DNA of 64,000 nt from Cyanodermella asteris (GCA_900618795.1 UYJD01000012.1:988176-1052175); one strand, 5' to 3'; counted from the first letter of the stretch, positions 32,354-42,694 are shown. Numbers and translations: made by a program. The notes: generated by a model not told the origin, from the letters alone.

Positions 32354-32958
32354 TTTGTCGGAGTGGAAGATGGGTTGAATGAGGATTGAGTGCTGTGGGA
32401 TAGTTGACAAGATGCAGCACAAACAAGATGTCAACGGGCAGAAATCTCTTTCCCCAAGAGAAGAAAAGAAGAGACAAAGCCGACCGCCGCCTTCGAGAAT
32501 TTTTGTGGGCGAACCTCGTTGCGGAGCTTCGGGGACCCGACTCCGGCGGATCAGGGTCCAGGGCGAACAGCGAAGTCGCGACATGTCGCGACCAAGTGAA
32601 AACAAAAGATACCTACCAGTAGCAACTTCAGTGTTGTACCTCACGACAGCCCACGCTTGAGCCGTATCGGTTCCGTAAATTCATCGCATCTTAGACATCT
32701 CGGACATGTCACTATCAGTATTCGCTTCGAAGGATGGAAAAGAGAAAATCGCGCCATGGCACCTTTTGGTCGCATACATATTTCACTGACAACATAAGAA
32801 AGCAGAATCGCATCTGCGATAACTTTTGCCTGGTCTCGGATTCGTAGACTTCATTCCATCATTCTCTCCGATCTTTGTAAGAGACGGCCATTTCCACACT
32901 GCGCGCCAAGACCGCCAAACGCAATGATACAGCACGGAGGTCAGGTGCCGAATTTCAC
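32354..32958. other. IMPDH promoter and flank of the GFA gene
   Basis: Promoter of the IMPDH gene and 3' flank of the GFA-domain gene, which lies downstream on the same strand orientation. No further gene or regulatory motif was recognised. Confidence 0.45.
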
Positions 32959-33797
32959 CTAGTTCTCTCTCATGCGAACATCGCTGTCGAGGTCATTGGA
33001 GGTCATCACACGCTTGCTAGGCGAATCCTCAGCATCTCCGACCTCAATCACCTCCCACTCAACAACCGATCTGCCATCACTACTCGTCTGTCCACCCCGC
33101 CTCCGTTTGAGCCTTCCCAATGGTCCAGTCTCAATCAACTCCTCAAACCACGGCTGCCCACGCACCTCCCTCGAACCACTCTGCTCAAACGTAGTCACCG
33201 TCCGCGAGGTACCTTCTCCCTGTTCCGTGACGACCGTAGTAGCAATAGGGTCATCACCTCCATCGTCGGCGTTGCTGGCCGTTGGCAGGATTTCCAAAGC
33301 TTCGAGAAGGTCCAAGCTCGGCTTCTCGAGGGAGCTCAAGTTGACGCAGATGAAGTCGGCCTCGTCGTTGGTTTCTTCGCTCCAGAAGGAGAGGTTGGTG
33401 CCGCAGAAGCCGCAGAAGTTTCGTTTCGTGTGAGGGGCTGTGCGGGGGGTGAAGACGCGTCTTATGTCGGAGGGCCGTTCGTCATCGTAGAAGGCGTAGG
33501 TTGTGCTTTGGAGCCATGGAAGCGGGACCCGGAGGAGTGTCGGCAGAGAAGAGGCATATGCACGGCCTGCACATACAAACCATTAGTCTCAGCGGAAATC
33601 CAGCTGATTGCCGAATGAAGAACTAAAAAGACTCGACTTGGAACGTGTTCTGGTTGAGCACGTTTCTACTTACGTATATCTGCTGAACCTCCAATCAAGA
33701 CCTGTGCCGCAGTTTGCGGGTTGCTTTCCGCCGGTAGCACGATTTCATATTGGTTTCGACCACAAGAGCAGCCGCCCTGTAGAGCTTGAGCGGCCAT
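32959..33797 (-). CDS. GFA (CENP-V/GFA) domain protein
   Basis: Exons 33797..33674 and 33566..32959 give 243 residues. GFA-domain proteins bind zinc through Cys pairs; some are glutathione-dependent formaldehyde-activating enzymes, many are uncharacterised. Seen: GGCSCGRNQYEI near the N-terminus (first Cys pair) and KRNFCGFCGTNLSFW in exon 2 (second pair), with VNLSSLEKP closing the domain. Splicing is needed to bring both Cys pairs into one chain and uses GTAAGT and TGTGCAG. The C-terminal 110 residues are not part of the domain: they are acidic and polar with an RLKRRRGG patch and a final acidic tail, probably disordered. Enzymatic activity is not assured. Confidence 0.85.
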
Positions 33798-34426
33798 GGT
33801 TCCCAGAGCGTATCGTTTCTTTTGGACGATTAGGCGAGAGTGTCGACTAACAAGGATTGTTGCACAAGGATGCACGCAGACGGCGTGGAGCTCGGAGCAA
33901 TGACGTTCGAGCGTTGAGCGGGCCGACGAAATGCGCCCGGCAAGACACCACGGATCCGGCTGTTTGGCTTCGTTGACAGCAATAAGAAATCGGCTCTACC
34001 CAGCGAAGATATGCAAGAGAAGTCATGTTGTTGGTAGTCGCAAAGAACTGGACGTGGAACGTCATGTCGCGCACCAGTGCTACCATCAACCTGGTGGTGA
34101 GGCCGTACTAATACTTATTTGTCCAAAATTGACTGATGCGTTCAACTATAAAAACAACATATCAGCGAGAACATGACCCCATGTACTAACCGTAACTTCA
34201 ACATATGTCTATTCGGAGCACGAGTCTTCCGACCTCGAGAACTGCCTCCTTCAGGTCGTTCTTTGGTGTCCAACTTGTTATAGTGATGTCTTCGCCGTCT
34301 TCATGATGTCACCTGAATGCATGCTCAAGGTGACCACAATTACCTACTTACTAAACCACGGCCGAACCCGCTTCCTCGTCGTCACAACAATATTACAACA
34401 ATATTCGAAATCTATAACTCAACACC
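33798..34426. other. Divergent promoter region
   Basis: Shared upstream region of the GFA-domain gene (minus) and the NTF2-like gene (plus). It includes a perfect 11-bp tandem duplication close to the second start. No gene was recognised. Confidence 0.45.
34384..34405 (+). repeat. Perfect 11-bp tandem duplication
   Basis: The unit ACAACAATATT occurs twice head to tail, ending 21 bases before ATG 34427. It lies in the presumed 5' leader of the NTF2-like gene. It may be simple replication slippage. Confidence 0.8.
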
Positions 34427-35119
34427 ATGCCTTCCAATACGCAGCCCCATCCCGATCAGAGAGGTGTCGAGCCTCATCCTGAGCGTCCTCGAAATGTGAA
34501 CGGCGAAGTCGACTACGTCCCTCGTCCCTCGCAATCCAAGCCCATTTCCGAATCGCGCAAACAAATCCAGCAACACATTCTCAACCTATACTGCGGGGCT
34601 GCCTCTGAGGCGGACATGGCAGTCTACGCCGAGCAATCCATCTACGACGATCCTTTCAGCTACTGTGACACCCGGTAGGTCATATCACAGCACTTGTCCA
34701 CGTCGGGGCATCACGTCTGATTTTCTGACACAAACGCACCTCAGATACAAGATCGCCGGCCAGTGGTACGGCATCCCCAAGCTCTTCGCCAAGTCCGAGA
34801 CCCTAGCCACTGAAGTGGTTTCGTCGACGGAGCACGAGCTGGTTTGGAAGCAGAGGCAAAAGTATACGTTGGTGGGCATCCATGCCTCGAAGACTGCAGA
34901 CAGCCTCATCAGCTTGAAGCTCGAAGGCACGGAGCCGAACGAGAAGGTGGTCTACCACAAAGACATGTGGAACGAGAAGGATTACTCTCACGAGGGCCTG
35001 GGAGCGCTGATCAAGAAATTGAACGGGCAAGTGACCAGCCCGGGATCGGAGGGGTGTTTTGCTAACTTCATTGCAGTGATCAACTTACACATGTTACAAA
35101 GCCGCCTGAGAGCGTCTGA
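34427..35119 (+). CDS. NTF2/SnoaL-like domain protein with a probable GC-AG intron
   Basis: Exons 34427..34674, 34745..35026 and 35077..35119 give 190 residues. The chain has a disordered Pro/Arg-rich start (residues 1-40), then a cone-like NTF2/SnoaL-type domain: ISESRKQIQQHILNLYCG, YAEQSIYDDPFSYCDTR joined by intron 1 to YKIAGQWYGIPKLF, and VVYHKDMWNEKDYSHEG. The second intron is best read with a GC donor (GCAAGT) at 35027, a CTAAC branch point and a TTGCAG acceptor. This yields the ending LTHVTKPPESV, which I recognise as the usual end of this fungal family. A GT donor four bases later would terminate at once. Such domains bind small ligands or protein partners; the function is unknown. 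The gene has no signal peptide. Confidence 0.82.
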
Positions 35120-35830
35120 TAAGGCTGTCAGAACAGGACTGATGTATCTACAAGCTCGAGGCAGCGTGCAAGATCGAATGCTGGCTAGTAATTGGACAAT
35201 ACGAGGTTCGAGCTTTTCTGATGTGCACAAGTGGTGAATCCAGCAAGAGCTAGTCCCTATATACGTTTCAATTTTGAAATCTTTCACATCAAAGTAGACG
35301 ATTCTGCTGAATGGAGTCGATAATTAGACGCTTGTGTCACTGTAACAAAAATATGCATTCAAAAGTCGACGGACATGGCTGGAAAGATGTGTTGTGAAAC
35401 GTGCCGAGGCAACATGTAACTACCTTGAATTAAAATGGCCCTGCTAGAAGGAAAAGCCGAGACAGACTGAAGTTCAATTCTCCATTTCATCGTATGTCTA
35501 CCTAAGTAGCTTCGGGCACGACTGACGCCATGTGTCTGACGGCGGAAGCTGTCGGGCCCAAAGAGGGACAGACAATGCGCATCTCACAAAATCGCATGCG
35601 CGCGAATGGGAAAAGCTGGATATTCGAGCGAATGCGGGAAGCATGACGACAGCGGCTACGAGCCAGCCCGTCATCACCATAGTAGGTACCTGTTCCTGAC
35701 CAACTCCAAGCTTCCCTCGAAAACTTTCCAAAGCTTCACTACAATTGTGCCTTACTCTGAGCTCTTTCTCTTCCCTTTATACCTCCATCCTTCTAGCCCC
35801 TACCTATCTCTCATCCAAAACAATCTCACA
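35120..35830. other. Intergenic, no gene seen
   Basis: The 3' flank of the NTF2-like gene and the promoter and leader of the mitochondrial helical-repeat gene. Pyrimidine-rich leader sequence precedes ATG 35831. Nothing else was recognised. Confidence 0.45.
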
Positions 35831-37045
35831 ATGTCCTCTTCTACCACACGCCTCGCTGCCCGCACTATTCGCGGTGCTAGAATCGCTCGCGCTCAACCTC
35901 ACCCTCGAGCCCAATACCGTGGCTATGCAGACGCCTCGACAAAGCAGACCGGGACGTCAGGCGTGGTCGGTGGTCTGATCGGTGGCGGCGCCGTCTTCGC
36001 TGTCGCATACGGGTACTACCACTTCAGCGGCGCGAAGACCGCCGTCCAGTCAATGGCGCAGACCAAAGCCTATTTCCAGTCAGCCAAGGACAAGATCTCG
36101 GAAAATACCCCAGAGCCCAACCAAGCCATTGAGTGGCTGCACAAGACTGCTCTGGCATACGCTGGTTTCATCCCCGGTGCTAGTGGCTACATCGATGCTG
36201 CCTTCAAGGATCTTGAGAGCGTGCGGGCGAAGCATGGCGACAAGGTCGATGGTATCGTCCGGGAAGCTTACGATGAGATTAAAGAAGTTTCCAAAAAGGG
36301 CGACATGAGCTTCAGCACCGCGCAGAAAGTCTGGTCGGTACTCGAGGACAAGCTAAAGAAAATTGGCGAGCTTGCCGGGGACGCCGTTGAGGACATTCTC
36401 AACAACCACCCGGACATCAAAGACAAGGTTGGCGGTAACGTCAAGCAGCTCCGCGAGCTACAGGACAAGTACGGTCCCCAAGTCAAGCAGGAAGTCGACA
36501 AGACATGGAGCCAAGTCGCGGGTATCGTTCAGAAGGGCGTTACCGCCGGCTCAGCGGTCGAGATCAAGAACCTGATCGATGAGAAGGTGCAAAAGCTTCG
36601 AAGCCTTGGTGACGAGGCATGGAGCAAGGGTCTCGAGCAGGCGCAGCCGTACTTGGAGAAGAGCCCCAAGGTCAAGGAACTAGTCGAGAAGAACACCGAC
36701 GTCCTGAAGCAAGGGAACCTGGAGGAGCTGTGGAACCGCGTGAAGAAGGCTACAGAATCTGGTAGCATCGAGGATCTGCAGAAGTACGTCGACCAAGCGA
36801 AAGAGAAGATCTCGCAAGGCGGGAAGAGCTTCGGCATCAATGTCGACAAGTACATGCAGAGCATTCCTGGTGCTTCGGAAGTCATGTCGAAGTTGGGGCA
36901 GCTGCAGCAGATTGGCCAGAAGCATGGACCAGAAGCTGAGAAGATCTTGAAGAGCACGATTGAGGAGGTGAAGCAGGTGCTACAGCGCAAGACACAGGAG
37001 GCCGAGAAGATTGCTGAGAAGGCGAAGAAGGAGGGAAGCTCATGA
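35831..37045 (+). CDS. Mitochondrial amphipathic-helix protein (apolipoprotein-like)
   Basis: A single exon of 404 residues; ATG 35831 is chosen because it begins a clear mitochondrial presequence (SSTTRLAARTIRGARIARAQ, rich in Arg, Ser and Ala with no acids). A Gly-rich membrane helix follows (VVGGLIGGGAVFAVAYGYYHF, about residues 42-62). The rest is nearly all amphipathic helix with Lys/Glu heptads, for example DKVDGIVREAYDEIKEVSKK and repeated VKELVEKNTD-like units, like apolipoprotein or LEA proteins. It is probably anchored in the inner membrane with a long helical domain on one side. The family is conserved in filamentous fungi as uncharacterised proteins, as far as I recall. The function is unknown; a role in membrane shaping or lipid contact would be speculation. 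Confidence 0.85.
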   Translation: MSSSTTRLAARTIRGARIARAQPHPRAQYRGYADASTKQTGTSGVVGGLIGGGAVFAVAYGYYHFSGAKTAVQSMAQTKAYFQSAKDKISENTPEPNQAIEWLHKTALAYAGFIPGASGYIDAAFKDLESVRAKHGDKVDGIVREAYDEIKEVSKKGDMSFSTAQKVWSVLEDKLKKIGELAGDAVEDILNNHPDIKDKVGGNVKQLRELQDKYGPQVKQEVDKTWSQVAGIVQKGVTAGSAVEIKNLIDEKVQKLRSLGDEAWSKGLEQAQPYLEKSPKVKELVEKNTDVLKQGNLEELWNRVKKATESGSIEDLQKYVDQAKEKISQGGKSFGINVDKYMQSIPGASEVMSKLGQLQQIGQKHGPEAEKILKSTIEEVKQVLQRKTQEAEKIAEKAKKEGSS

Positions 37046-37110
37046 AGAAGGTATGATGTCTTAGTCACGGCCGCGATGATGACTCGTAATAGCATTAGCA
37101 TCTGCCTGCT

Positions 37111-37130
37111 GGCATTAGGCATTAGGCATA
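37111..37130 (+). repeat. Short 7-bp tandem repeat
   Basis: Nearly three copies of GGCATTA in the 3' flank of the mitochondrial protein gene. Probably slippage; no function is suggested. Confidence 0.6.
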
Positions 37131-37226
37131 ATTGAATCCCGATTAAAGAACCTTGTCCAAAGGTCTTCAAGGCAGAGTGGTGTCTGACAGTGTCTCTAAA
37201 TTTTTCAACGCTGCAAATTCGTCTCG

Positions 37227-38015
37227 TCATTCTTTCGCTTTCCCCTGTGGGTTCCTCTTCATATACCTAAAAGTATACGTCCCCCATTTCGCATCCTTTC
37301 CCTCCGGCGGACTCACGCCCTCCACATTCCATCTATCCAAATCCAACTCCAACCTCCCGACCTCCCCAAACCCACACGCCTCAAACATGCCGGATCCAGC
37401 CTCACTAGCATGCACCCAGCAATACACCCCCTCCTCATCCGCCCTCTCCGTCCCCTTCCGTAACAACGCCGCCCCCACCCCTTTCCCCTGAAAATCCGGA
37501 TGCACCGCAATACTACAAATAAACATACACTTCGCTCCCAACGGCATAAGCCGCTTCATCCACGCATCCATATGCGCCCCCGTATACCCCTCCAACGCAT
37601 CCCTCGCCCCCGCACCGGCTCCCGCTTCCGCCGCCTTCTCGTCTGCGTCCGGAAACGGCGGCAACGGCTCCGGACCATCCTTTGCCAGCTTCTCTAGTTC
37701 TTCCGTCCGTCGCGAGTCTTGTTCCGGGGAGTTGAAGCCGCGGAATCCCCACGCTACCCAGCCCACGATGGAGGAGGTGGAGGTGGAGGTGGAGGGGTCG
37801 GTGGCGACGGTCATTTCGACGGAGCCGGGACTGCTGAGCCAGTGGTGCAGTCCGCCGAGCATGCCGTCTTCGTGGTTGTAGGGGTTCTTGGGACTGTGTG
37901 CTTTGAGGAGGGTTTGTCGGTCGGTGTCGAAGGCGAGGCCGGCGAGGTGGGCGCACGAGGGGATGTCGGAGGCGAGGAGCGGTCGGAGGGCGATGTTGGG
38001 TTGAGATTCTGACAT
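37227..38015 (-). CDS. GNAT-family N-acetyltransferase
   Basis: A single exon of 262 residues from ATG 38015. GNAT enzymes move acetyl from acetyl-CoA to amines. Seen: the N-terminal strand-helix IALRPLLASDIPSCAHLAGLAF, then VGWVAWGFRGF, and motif A where the pyrophosphate-binding loop reads VHPDFQGKGVGAALLRKGTERAD, followed by CWVHASEAGSGMFEACGFGEVG (motif B). A 60-residue insert rich in Asp, Glu, Ala and Gly separates the strands, as in many fungal members. The second half is codon-biased and GC-rich compared with its surroundings. The substrate is unknown. The neighbouring mitochondrial gene is convergent, with 181 bases between their stops. Confidence 0.9.
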   Translation of the reverse strand: MSESQPNIALRPLLASDIPSCAHLAGLAFDTDRQTLLKAHSPKNPYNHEDGMLGGLHHWLSSPGSVEMTVATDPSTSTSTSSIVGWVAWGFRGFNSPEQDSRRTEELEKLAKDGPEPLPPFPDADEKAAEAGAGAGARDALEGYTGAHMDAWMKRLMPLGAKCMFICSIAVHPDFQGKGVGAALLRKGTERADEEGVYCWVHASEAGSGMFEACGFGEVGRLELDLDRWNVEGVSPPEGKDAKWGTYTFRYMKRNPQGKAKE

Positions 38016-38922
38016 GTTGTCACTCCGAATATGCTTGAAAATGGTAGAGATGCTTATCACGGGCGCGTAGACCCCACACAGTGTTACGATCTGAATGTGG
38101 ACGAAGCGGAGCTTTCACGGGGAATTCAGCAACGAGGGGCCGACTCAATCGCTGATTTGGACCCCCACACCAGCACAAGCTGGGAGCTGCCTCATTATCG
38201 TTCTGAAACACGAATACGAGATGCATTGCCTGCAGTTCCACTCGTGATGGACATTGTGGGCTAGCAAATACTCGCGTTGAGTGTCGAGTACGACCCAGTG
38301 TGACGATATATCGACGAGTTCCGCGTTGTGAGCGTGCGTCAATGCTCTGCTCGCCTCGTGGTCACAAAAGACGCAATCATCTTAATGGCCGTCAGAGCTC
38401 GATATCCGTCTTGGGGCATCAATGGAAAGTCTGGTTGTATTTCTCGTGTGCGCGGAGTGTGCCTGACCACGGGTTGGCAAGAAGATGGGGATTCACTCGA
38501 CATATGCATCCAGGGTATCGGGCCGTCAGAACTCGACAACACTTCGCTGTCTAAATTCATCCTCGACTCAATCTTCATTCAGAGCAACGACACCGCCGGA
38601 AGGCTACAAGCAAGATTTGTACCGTCTCAAATCTCTTCGGAGGACAGCTGACGCCCCCTTGTCTTCGTAGGGACGTGCAGTACGAACTATGATTATCACA
38701 TCTGGGTACATCCATGCTGCAAGTCATCTGCAAGGACTGGTCATTAGAGAAGTACGCAACTGCACACCGTAGCGCCTGTGCGGGGCTCTACATGTTCCTC
38801 CTCGGCTATCCATCGCCATGGATAAGAACAACTGGTCCGACTGCCCATCACACTGTGCCCGTTTCGACACTCATTTCACGCACCGAGATCTAGTGAACTG
38901 GCCAACCGACTAATCCGCCAAG
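38016..38922. other. Intergenic, no gene seen
   Basis: About 0.9 kb between the starts of the GNAT gene and the small acidic protein. A plus-strand frame between 38328 and 38651 is open for 107 codons but has no ATG at its start and no motif. It may be a decayed fragment. Confidence 0.4.
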
Positions 38923-39405
38923 ATGCCATTCGATCCATTCGATGACCGCAACGACGGCACAACTACACTTGCAATCGAAGCCGCACGCAGGGCCTGGGTC
39001 GAAGATGTGCCGGATCTGGAGCACCGGATCATCACACTGGCAGACATGGTTGAGGCCAGACGACAAGGCCTATCCCTGCGTTCCATACGCGGACGTACGC
39101 CTCCGCCTCCCACGCCAGCGGCCGGTCGCGACGAGAGACTGCGGAAGTACTGCTCGATTCTCTGGGAAGAGGAAACAGACGACTGTTGGTACGAGTGGGA
39201 CACGGATACGGGTGATCACGAGGATCTGGACGGTACCTACATCTTCGTTAGGAAGGCCTATGTCGATAGATATGGAGGTTTGCTTACTGTGACGCCTCCG
39301 TATCGCTCCTACGAAGCAGCAATCCAGGAGCTCGAGAGGGTTTTGCGCGAATCGGCAGAGGATAAGCAGAGGAAAGAGCAGCGCGCCAACAACAAAGAGA
39401 AGTAG
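38923..39405 (+). CDS. Small acidic hypothetical protein
   Basis: A single exon of 160 residues with ATG 38923 in good context (AAGATGCC). No family is recognised. It is strongly charged, with helices LAIEAARRAWVEDVPDLEHR and IQELERVLRESAEDKQRKEQR at the ends and an aromatic acidic centre (EEETDDCWYEWDTDTGD) that could be a compact beta segment. There is no signal peptide or membrane helix. The even codon use and the mix of ordered and charged parts support real coding. Confidence 0.6.
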   Translation: MPFDPFDDRNDGTTTLAIEAARRAWVEDVPDLEHRIITLADMVEARRQGLSLRSIRGRTPPPPTPAAGRDERLRKYCSILWEEETDDCWYEWDTDTGDHEDLDGTYIFVRKAYVDRYGGLLTVTPPYRSYEAAIQELERVLRESAEDKQRKEQRANNKEK

Positions 39406-40285
39406 AAGGATACGAGTGGCAAAAAGTCAAGTCGGAGATCGTCTTTGAGGGAAGAATATGTATTGTTATTTAGTCGGTAGAATGTGTACGGGTATTGATG
39501 ATGGCCACTTTCTCATGATCTGAAGGAAGTTCAAATATGCACACTTTTCATGTCGGATAGACTAAACAAAAGTCAAACGTAAGTTTCGGGATCGGAACTC
39601 AGCTTGATCGTCCTGCGATCACGGAGACGTGATGTGCGGAACATGATGCAAAAAGCAAAACATACAACAGCGAGGATTCCCCAGTGGTCACCCACCTGAG
39701 TACTAACTTGCCGATCTGTAGCGATTCGGGGTCATAGCGAATCTGCTCACCTTCAGCTCAACTTGATTTATTTGCTGGGCGCTGAAACGAGACAGGGTGC
39801 GATATATTCGTTCGTCGATTGTGTTAAAGCCGTAGATCCGCCAGGTAGCAGCCTCGAACCATTCTAGACTAGATGGCAAAATGGTTATCGCAGCGAACCT
39901 TCGACTTACAGAGCCACCGGATGGATTCAGCCTCGTTGCCCTCTACCAGGCGCGGGGAACATCACGCTAGTCTTGGCAATGGCTACCTTGGACTTCTTCG
40001 CATGATCGACATATATTCGCGGCCTATCGGGATGCAACATCTGCCCAAGTGTCACGACAGCTGAATTCATGTCGGTGTGACACAGATTTCAACGGTCACG
40101 AATTTGTCGGCGCTGGGCGGGATTAGACGCCAAGCAAGCCGATGACAGCGCTGTCGAGCCGCGTCCAAGGCCGCATATAACGCCCGTTACGCCCGTCCCA
40201 GCGAACTCAGGATGTCGTGTTCGCTGCACGGAGCAAAACGCTCGCATCCCCTGCGTATCTTGTTCATCATCTCACACAGTCAATT
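39406..40285. other. Intergenic with a 5S rRNA fragment
   Basis: The only recognisable feature is the 3' part of a 5S rRNA on the minus strand (listed separately). Short overlapping frames are not credible. Confidence 0.5.
39656..39722 (-). rRNA. 5S rRNA fragment (5'-truncated)
   Basis: Read on the minus strand this matches the 3' half of ascomycete 5S rRNA: GTTAGTACT, GGTGGGTGACCACT, GGAATCCTCGCTGTTGTATG, followed by T-runs like a Pol III terminator. The 5' half that should pair with it (start ACATACGACCATAG and the A-box region) is absent; unrelated sequence stands in its place. Filamentous fungi have dispersed 5S genes, and truncated copies are common. I take this as a 5S pseudogene. Confidence 0.7.
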
Positions 40286-42013
40286 ATGTCGCTCATAATG
40301 AATCCTCCTGCATGCAAGACTATGCCGCTACCTCGGACACGGCAGACTCTACTGGACGACTATTTTGATTACCCATCCAGGCGCGAGCGTTATCTCAACT
40401 TGCTTGACCTGCCTCCATCAATTCGAGAGTGTATCTACGATGCCGCCTGCGCAATGCCTTATGATGGTGGATATGTAAACATTGATATCAAAGACCACCG
40501 AGATGGCAATTTTGAGACTGCTGCTTCGTTGATGCTGACTTGCCGCAAGATGCACGGCGAAGTCTTCAAATTCGTGTACTCGCGAAATCTGATTCTCATC
40601 GATGCAACCACACTCATCGGCCTGAATGCGCTGCGTAGGATTGGACCTGACAATCTTGCTTCGCTGAAGCACCTGGCCGTTCGTTTGGCCATCGACCGCG
40701 CGGCGACACCGAGTTTGTGCTATTTCAAAGGTTATGGTCATGAGCATTGCGTGGCATACCCTCAAAGTAAGGACCGGGTTTCCCAGGACATCCCAGCTTC
40801 TCATACTATCAACTTGCACCGCTGGCACCACGCCCTCGGCGACATTTTACCACGCTTGCCACATTCTAATTTCCATCTCGACTTACTGTGTGACATGCAA
40901 TCTATGGATATTGCACTGGCACGAGACAAGGCACGACGACTGTTGTCACCTTTGCATGGCCGTCTGACTCTTGCAGGCTGTTCCATCCATCTCGGGTCGT
41001 CCCCAGGTGTCCAACTACGAGCACTGGCCGAGGAGGTAGCATTACGAGCCACCGGGCAGCCTGGGCCGGTCCAGCAGCGACTGAGCTTTCTTGATCTTCC
41101 TCATGAGATCCGTGTTCAGATCCTGAGTTATACAGACTTGGTGACGTCGCGTAAAGAGGTCGAATGGCGGCCTGATGAGGGCTATTGGGCCTCTGAACAA
41201 GGGTGGTGCGATGACTATTCAGACGACTACGAACACGAATTTCTCTTTTGCAGGCGTGCTCACGCCGCGTTCAGCTCTCGTTGTCAGTGTTGGCTCCCTC
41301 CACAGCCTCTGTTTCTGTTATGCAGAACACTTCGCCTCGAAGCCGAGCAGGTCTTCTTCCAGCAGAATCGCATTGTCATTAAGCCCAGTGTCGGAATCAA
41401 CCGTCTCGCAGATCACACCCCACCCATGCTCGAGGCATCGCACTACCTCAACAATGTTATACCAGCACATGCACTCCGGCATCTGCGCGCACTGGAGATT
41501 GTCTTCTCGCCGCTCAAGGGCGCCTATCTCCAGGAGCATGAGCCTGCGTACCAGGACTGGCTCTCCACTCTCGACTCGATCAAGGACAAGCTTTCCTATC
41601 CCAAATTCATCCTCCGCATGGTCTTCTCGCCATGGACACCCCTTGAAGAAGGCCTGGGTGTAGAGCCCGAGCCTCGGCCACCCAGAGAGACTTTTGCAGC
41701 TATCCTCGAGAGTTACAAGCGCGCACTACATCCGCTATCGATCTTGCGACAATACGGCCTCGCACATTTACAGCTTGACCTCGCCAATCCGTCCTGGTTG
41801 TATGTTCATCGAGATCGACCAAGGGTTAACCGGCGCCAGTACCTGTCGGCCACCTCGATGGAGCAAGAGACTGAGAGCCGCATCATGGGCAAAGGATACG
41901 CTGCGACCGTGCCTCGTCTGAGTGACAGCTTGTGGAAGCTCGTCTGGCTCGACATGGTGTTCTCCGACGGATGCAAATATAACTATAGCGATCCGACCAT
42001 GGCCCGCATATGA
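40286..42013 (+). CDS. Protein with two F-box-like segments
   Basis: A single exon of 575 residues. ATG 40286 is the first in-frame ATG; in-frame ATGs at 40298 and 40322 could also serve. Two segments resemble the start of fungal F-box-like domains: LNLLDLPPSIRECIYDAA near residue 42 and LSFLDLPHEIRVQILSYTDLV near residue 270. Each is followed by a region such as LMLTCRKMHGEVFKFVYSRN or FLLCRTLRLEAEQVFFQQNRIVI, which is the usual continuation in these fungal proteins. So the protein seems to be an internal duplication of one F-box-like unit plus a leucine-rich linker. Such proteins may recruit substrates to SCF ubiquitin ligases, but most are uncharacterised and ligase binding is not shown here. 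Confidence 0.75.
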   Translation: MSLIMNPPACKTMPLPRTRQTLLDDYFDYPSRRERYLNLLDLPPSIRECIYDAACAMPYDGGYVNIDIKDHRDGNFETAASLMLTCRKMHGEVFKFVYSRNLILIDATTLIGLNALRRIGPDNLASLKHLAVRLAIDRAATPSLCYFKGYGHEHCVAYPQSKDRVSQDIPASHTINLHRWHHALGDILPRLPHSNFHLDLLCDMQSMDIALARDKARRLLSPLHGRLTLAGCSIHLGSSPGVQLRALAEEVALRATGQPGPVQQRLSFLDLPHEIRVQILSYTDLVTSRKEVEWRPDEGYWASEQGWCDDYSDDYEHEFLFCRRAHAAFSSRCQCWLPPQPLFLLCRTLRLEAEQVFFQQNRIVIKPSVGINRLADHTPPMLEASHYLNNVIPAHALRHLRALEIVFSPLKGAYLQEHEPAYQDWLSTLDSIKDKLSYPKFILRMVFSPWTPLEEGLGVEPEPRPPRETFAAILESYKRALHPLSILRQYGLAHLQLDLANPSWLYVHRDRPRVNRRQYLSATSMEQETESRIMGKGYAATVPRLSDSLWKLVWLDMVFSDGCKYNYSDPTMARI

Positions 42014-42694
42014 GCATCCTGTGGCTACAATTGTGCTCATCAGAGGCATGGCGAACTTACGCATGTATGCATAAGCTGTCCCCTTCCGGAAGGCTAGTTT
42101 TGCAGGATTGGCGTGTGTGCTCTATGCAATTGGTGCTCCACATTGCTAATTATCCTGCCCATTGTCGGCCAGTGCTCATGTTGAGCTAGCAACTCGAGCA
42201 GCAGCAGTAGCAAGCATTGAGAACAGTAGCAGCGATCAAAGTCAGCCGGATGGGTCCTCGTCTTATGTCTTGCCAGAAGAGACAGCTGAGATGTCTTGCC
42301 CCCTCCTGCTGTCGCGTCGATGGTGAAGATTTCTTCTCCGCCCTCACTTGTAAATCATAAGGGATCCCCGCGACCCCATGTGACTTGCGACGATTTATAT
42401 CGCCATGTCGACCAATGCGCGTGGCCGGCGAGGCAACTACAGGAGATTGCACCTCAAGAAGAAAGGATGAATGACATTGAAAAGATATGGTGTCTATTAC
42501 GGTCGGTATGCATATTCATCTCCGCCCCCTGTCAGAATCGAGCTTGCCCCCTTTTTCGCCGTGTCTATTGCTAGCTGTTGATAATGCGCACTGGATACAG
42601 CCGCCAAGACCCCCAGCCTGTGGCATCGACTATTACCCAGTGGCTTCTAGCTTGTTGGGACTGCTGAGCACGTGTTGTATAGAGACTTGTTGAT
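42014..42694. other. Intergenic, no gene seen
   Basis: Downstream flank of the F-box-like gene and of the broken deaminase-like gene on the other strand (convergent). No feature was recognised. Confidence 0.45.

Noticed and set aside
39840-39870. Another T-loop-like word (CCTCGAACCATTC) downstream of the 5S fragment
   Set aside because: No cloverleaf could be drawn from the neighbouring bases.
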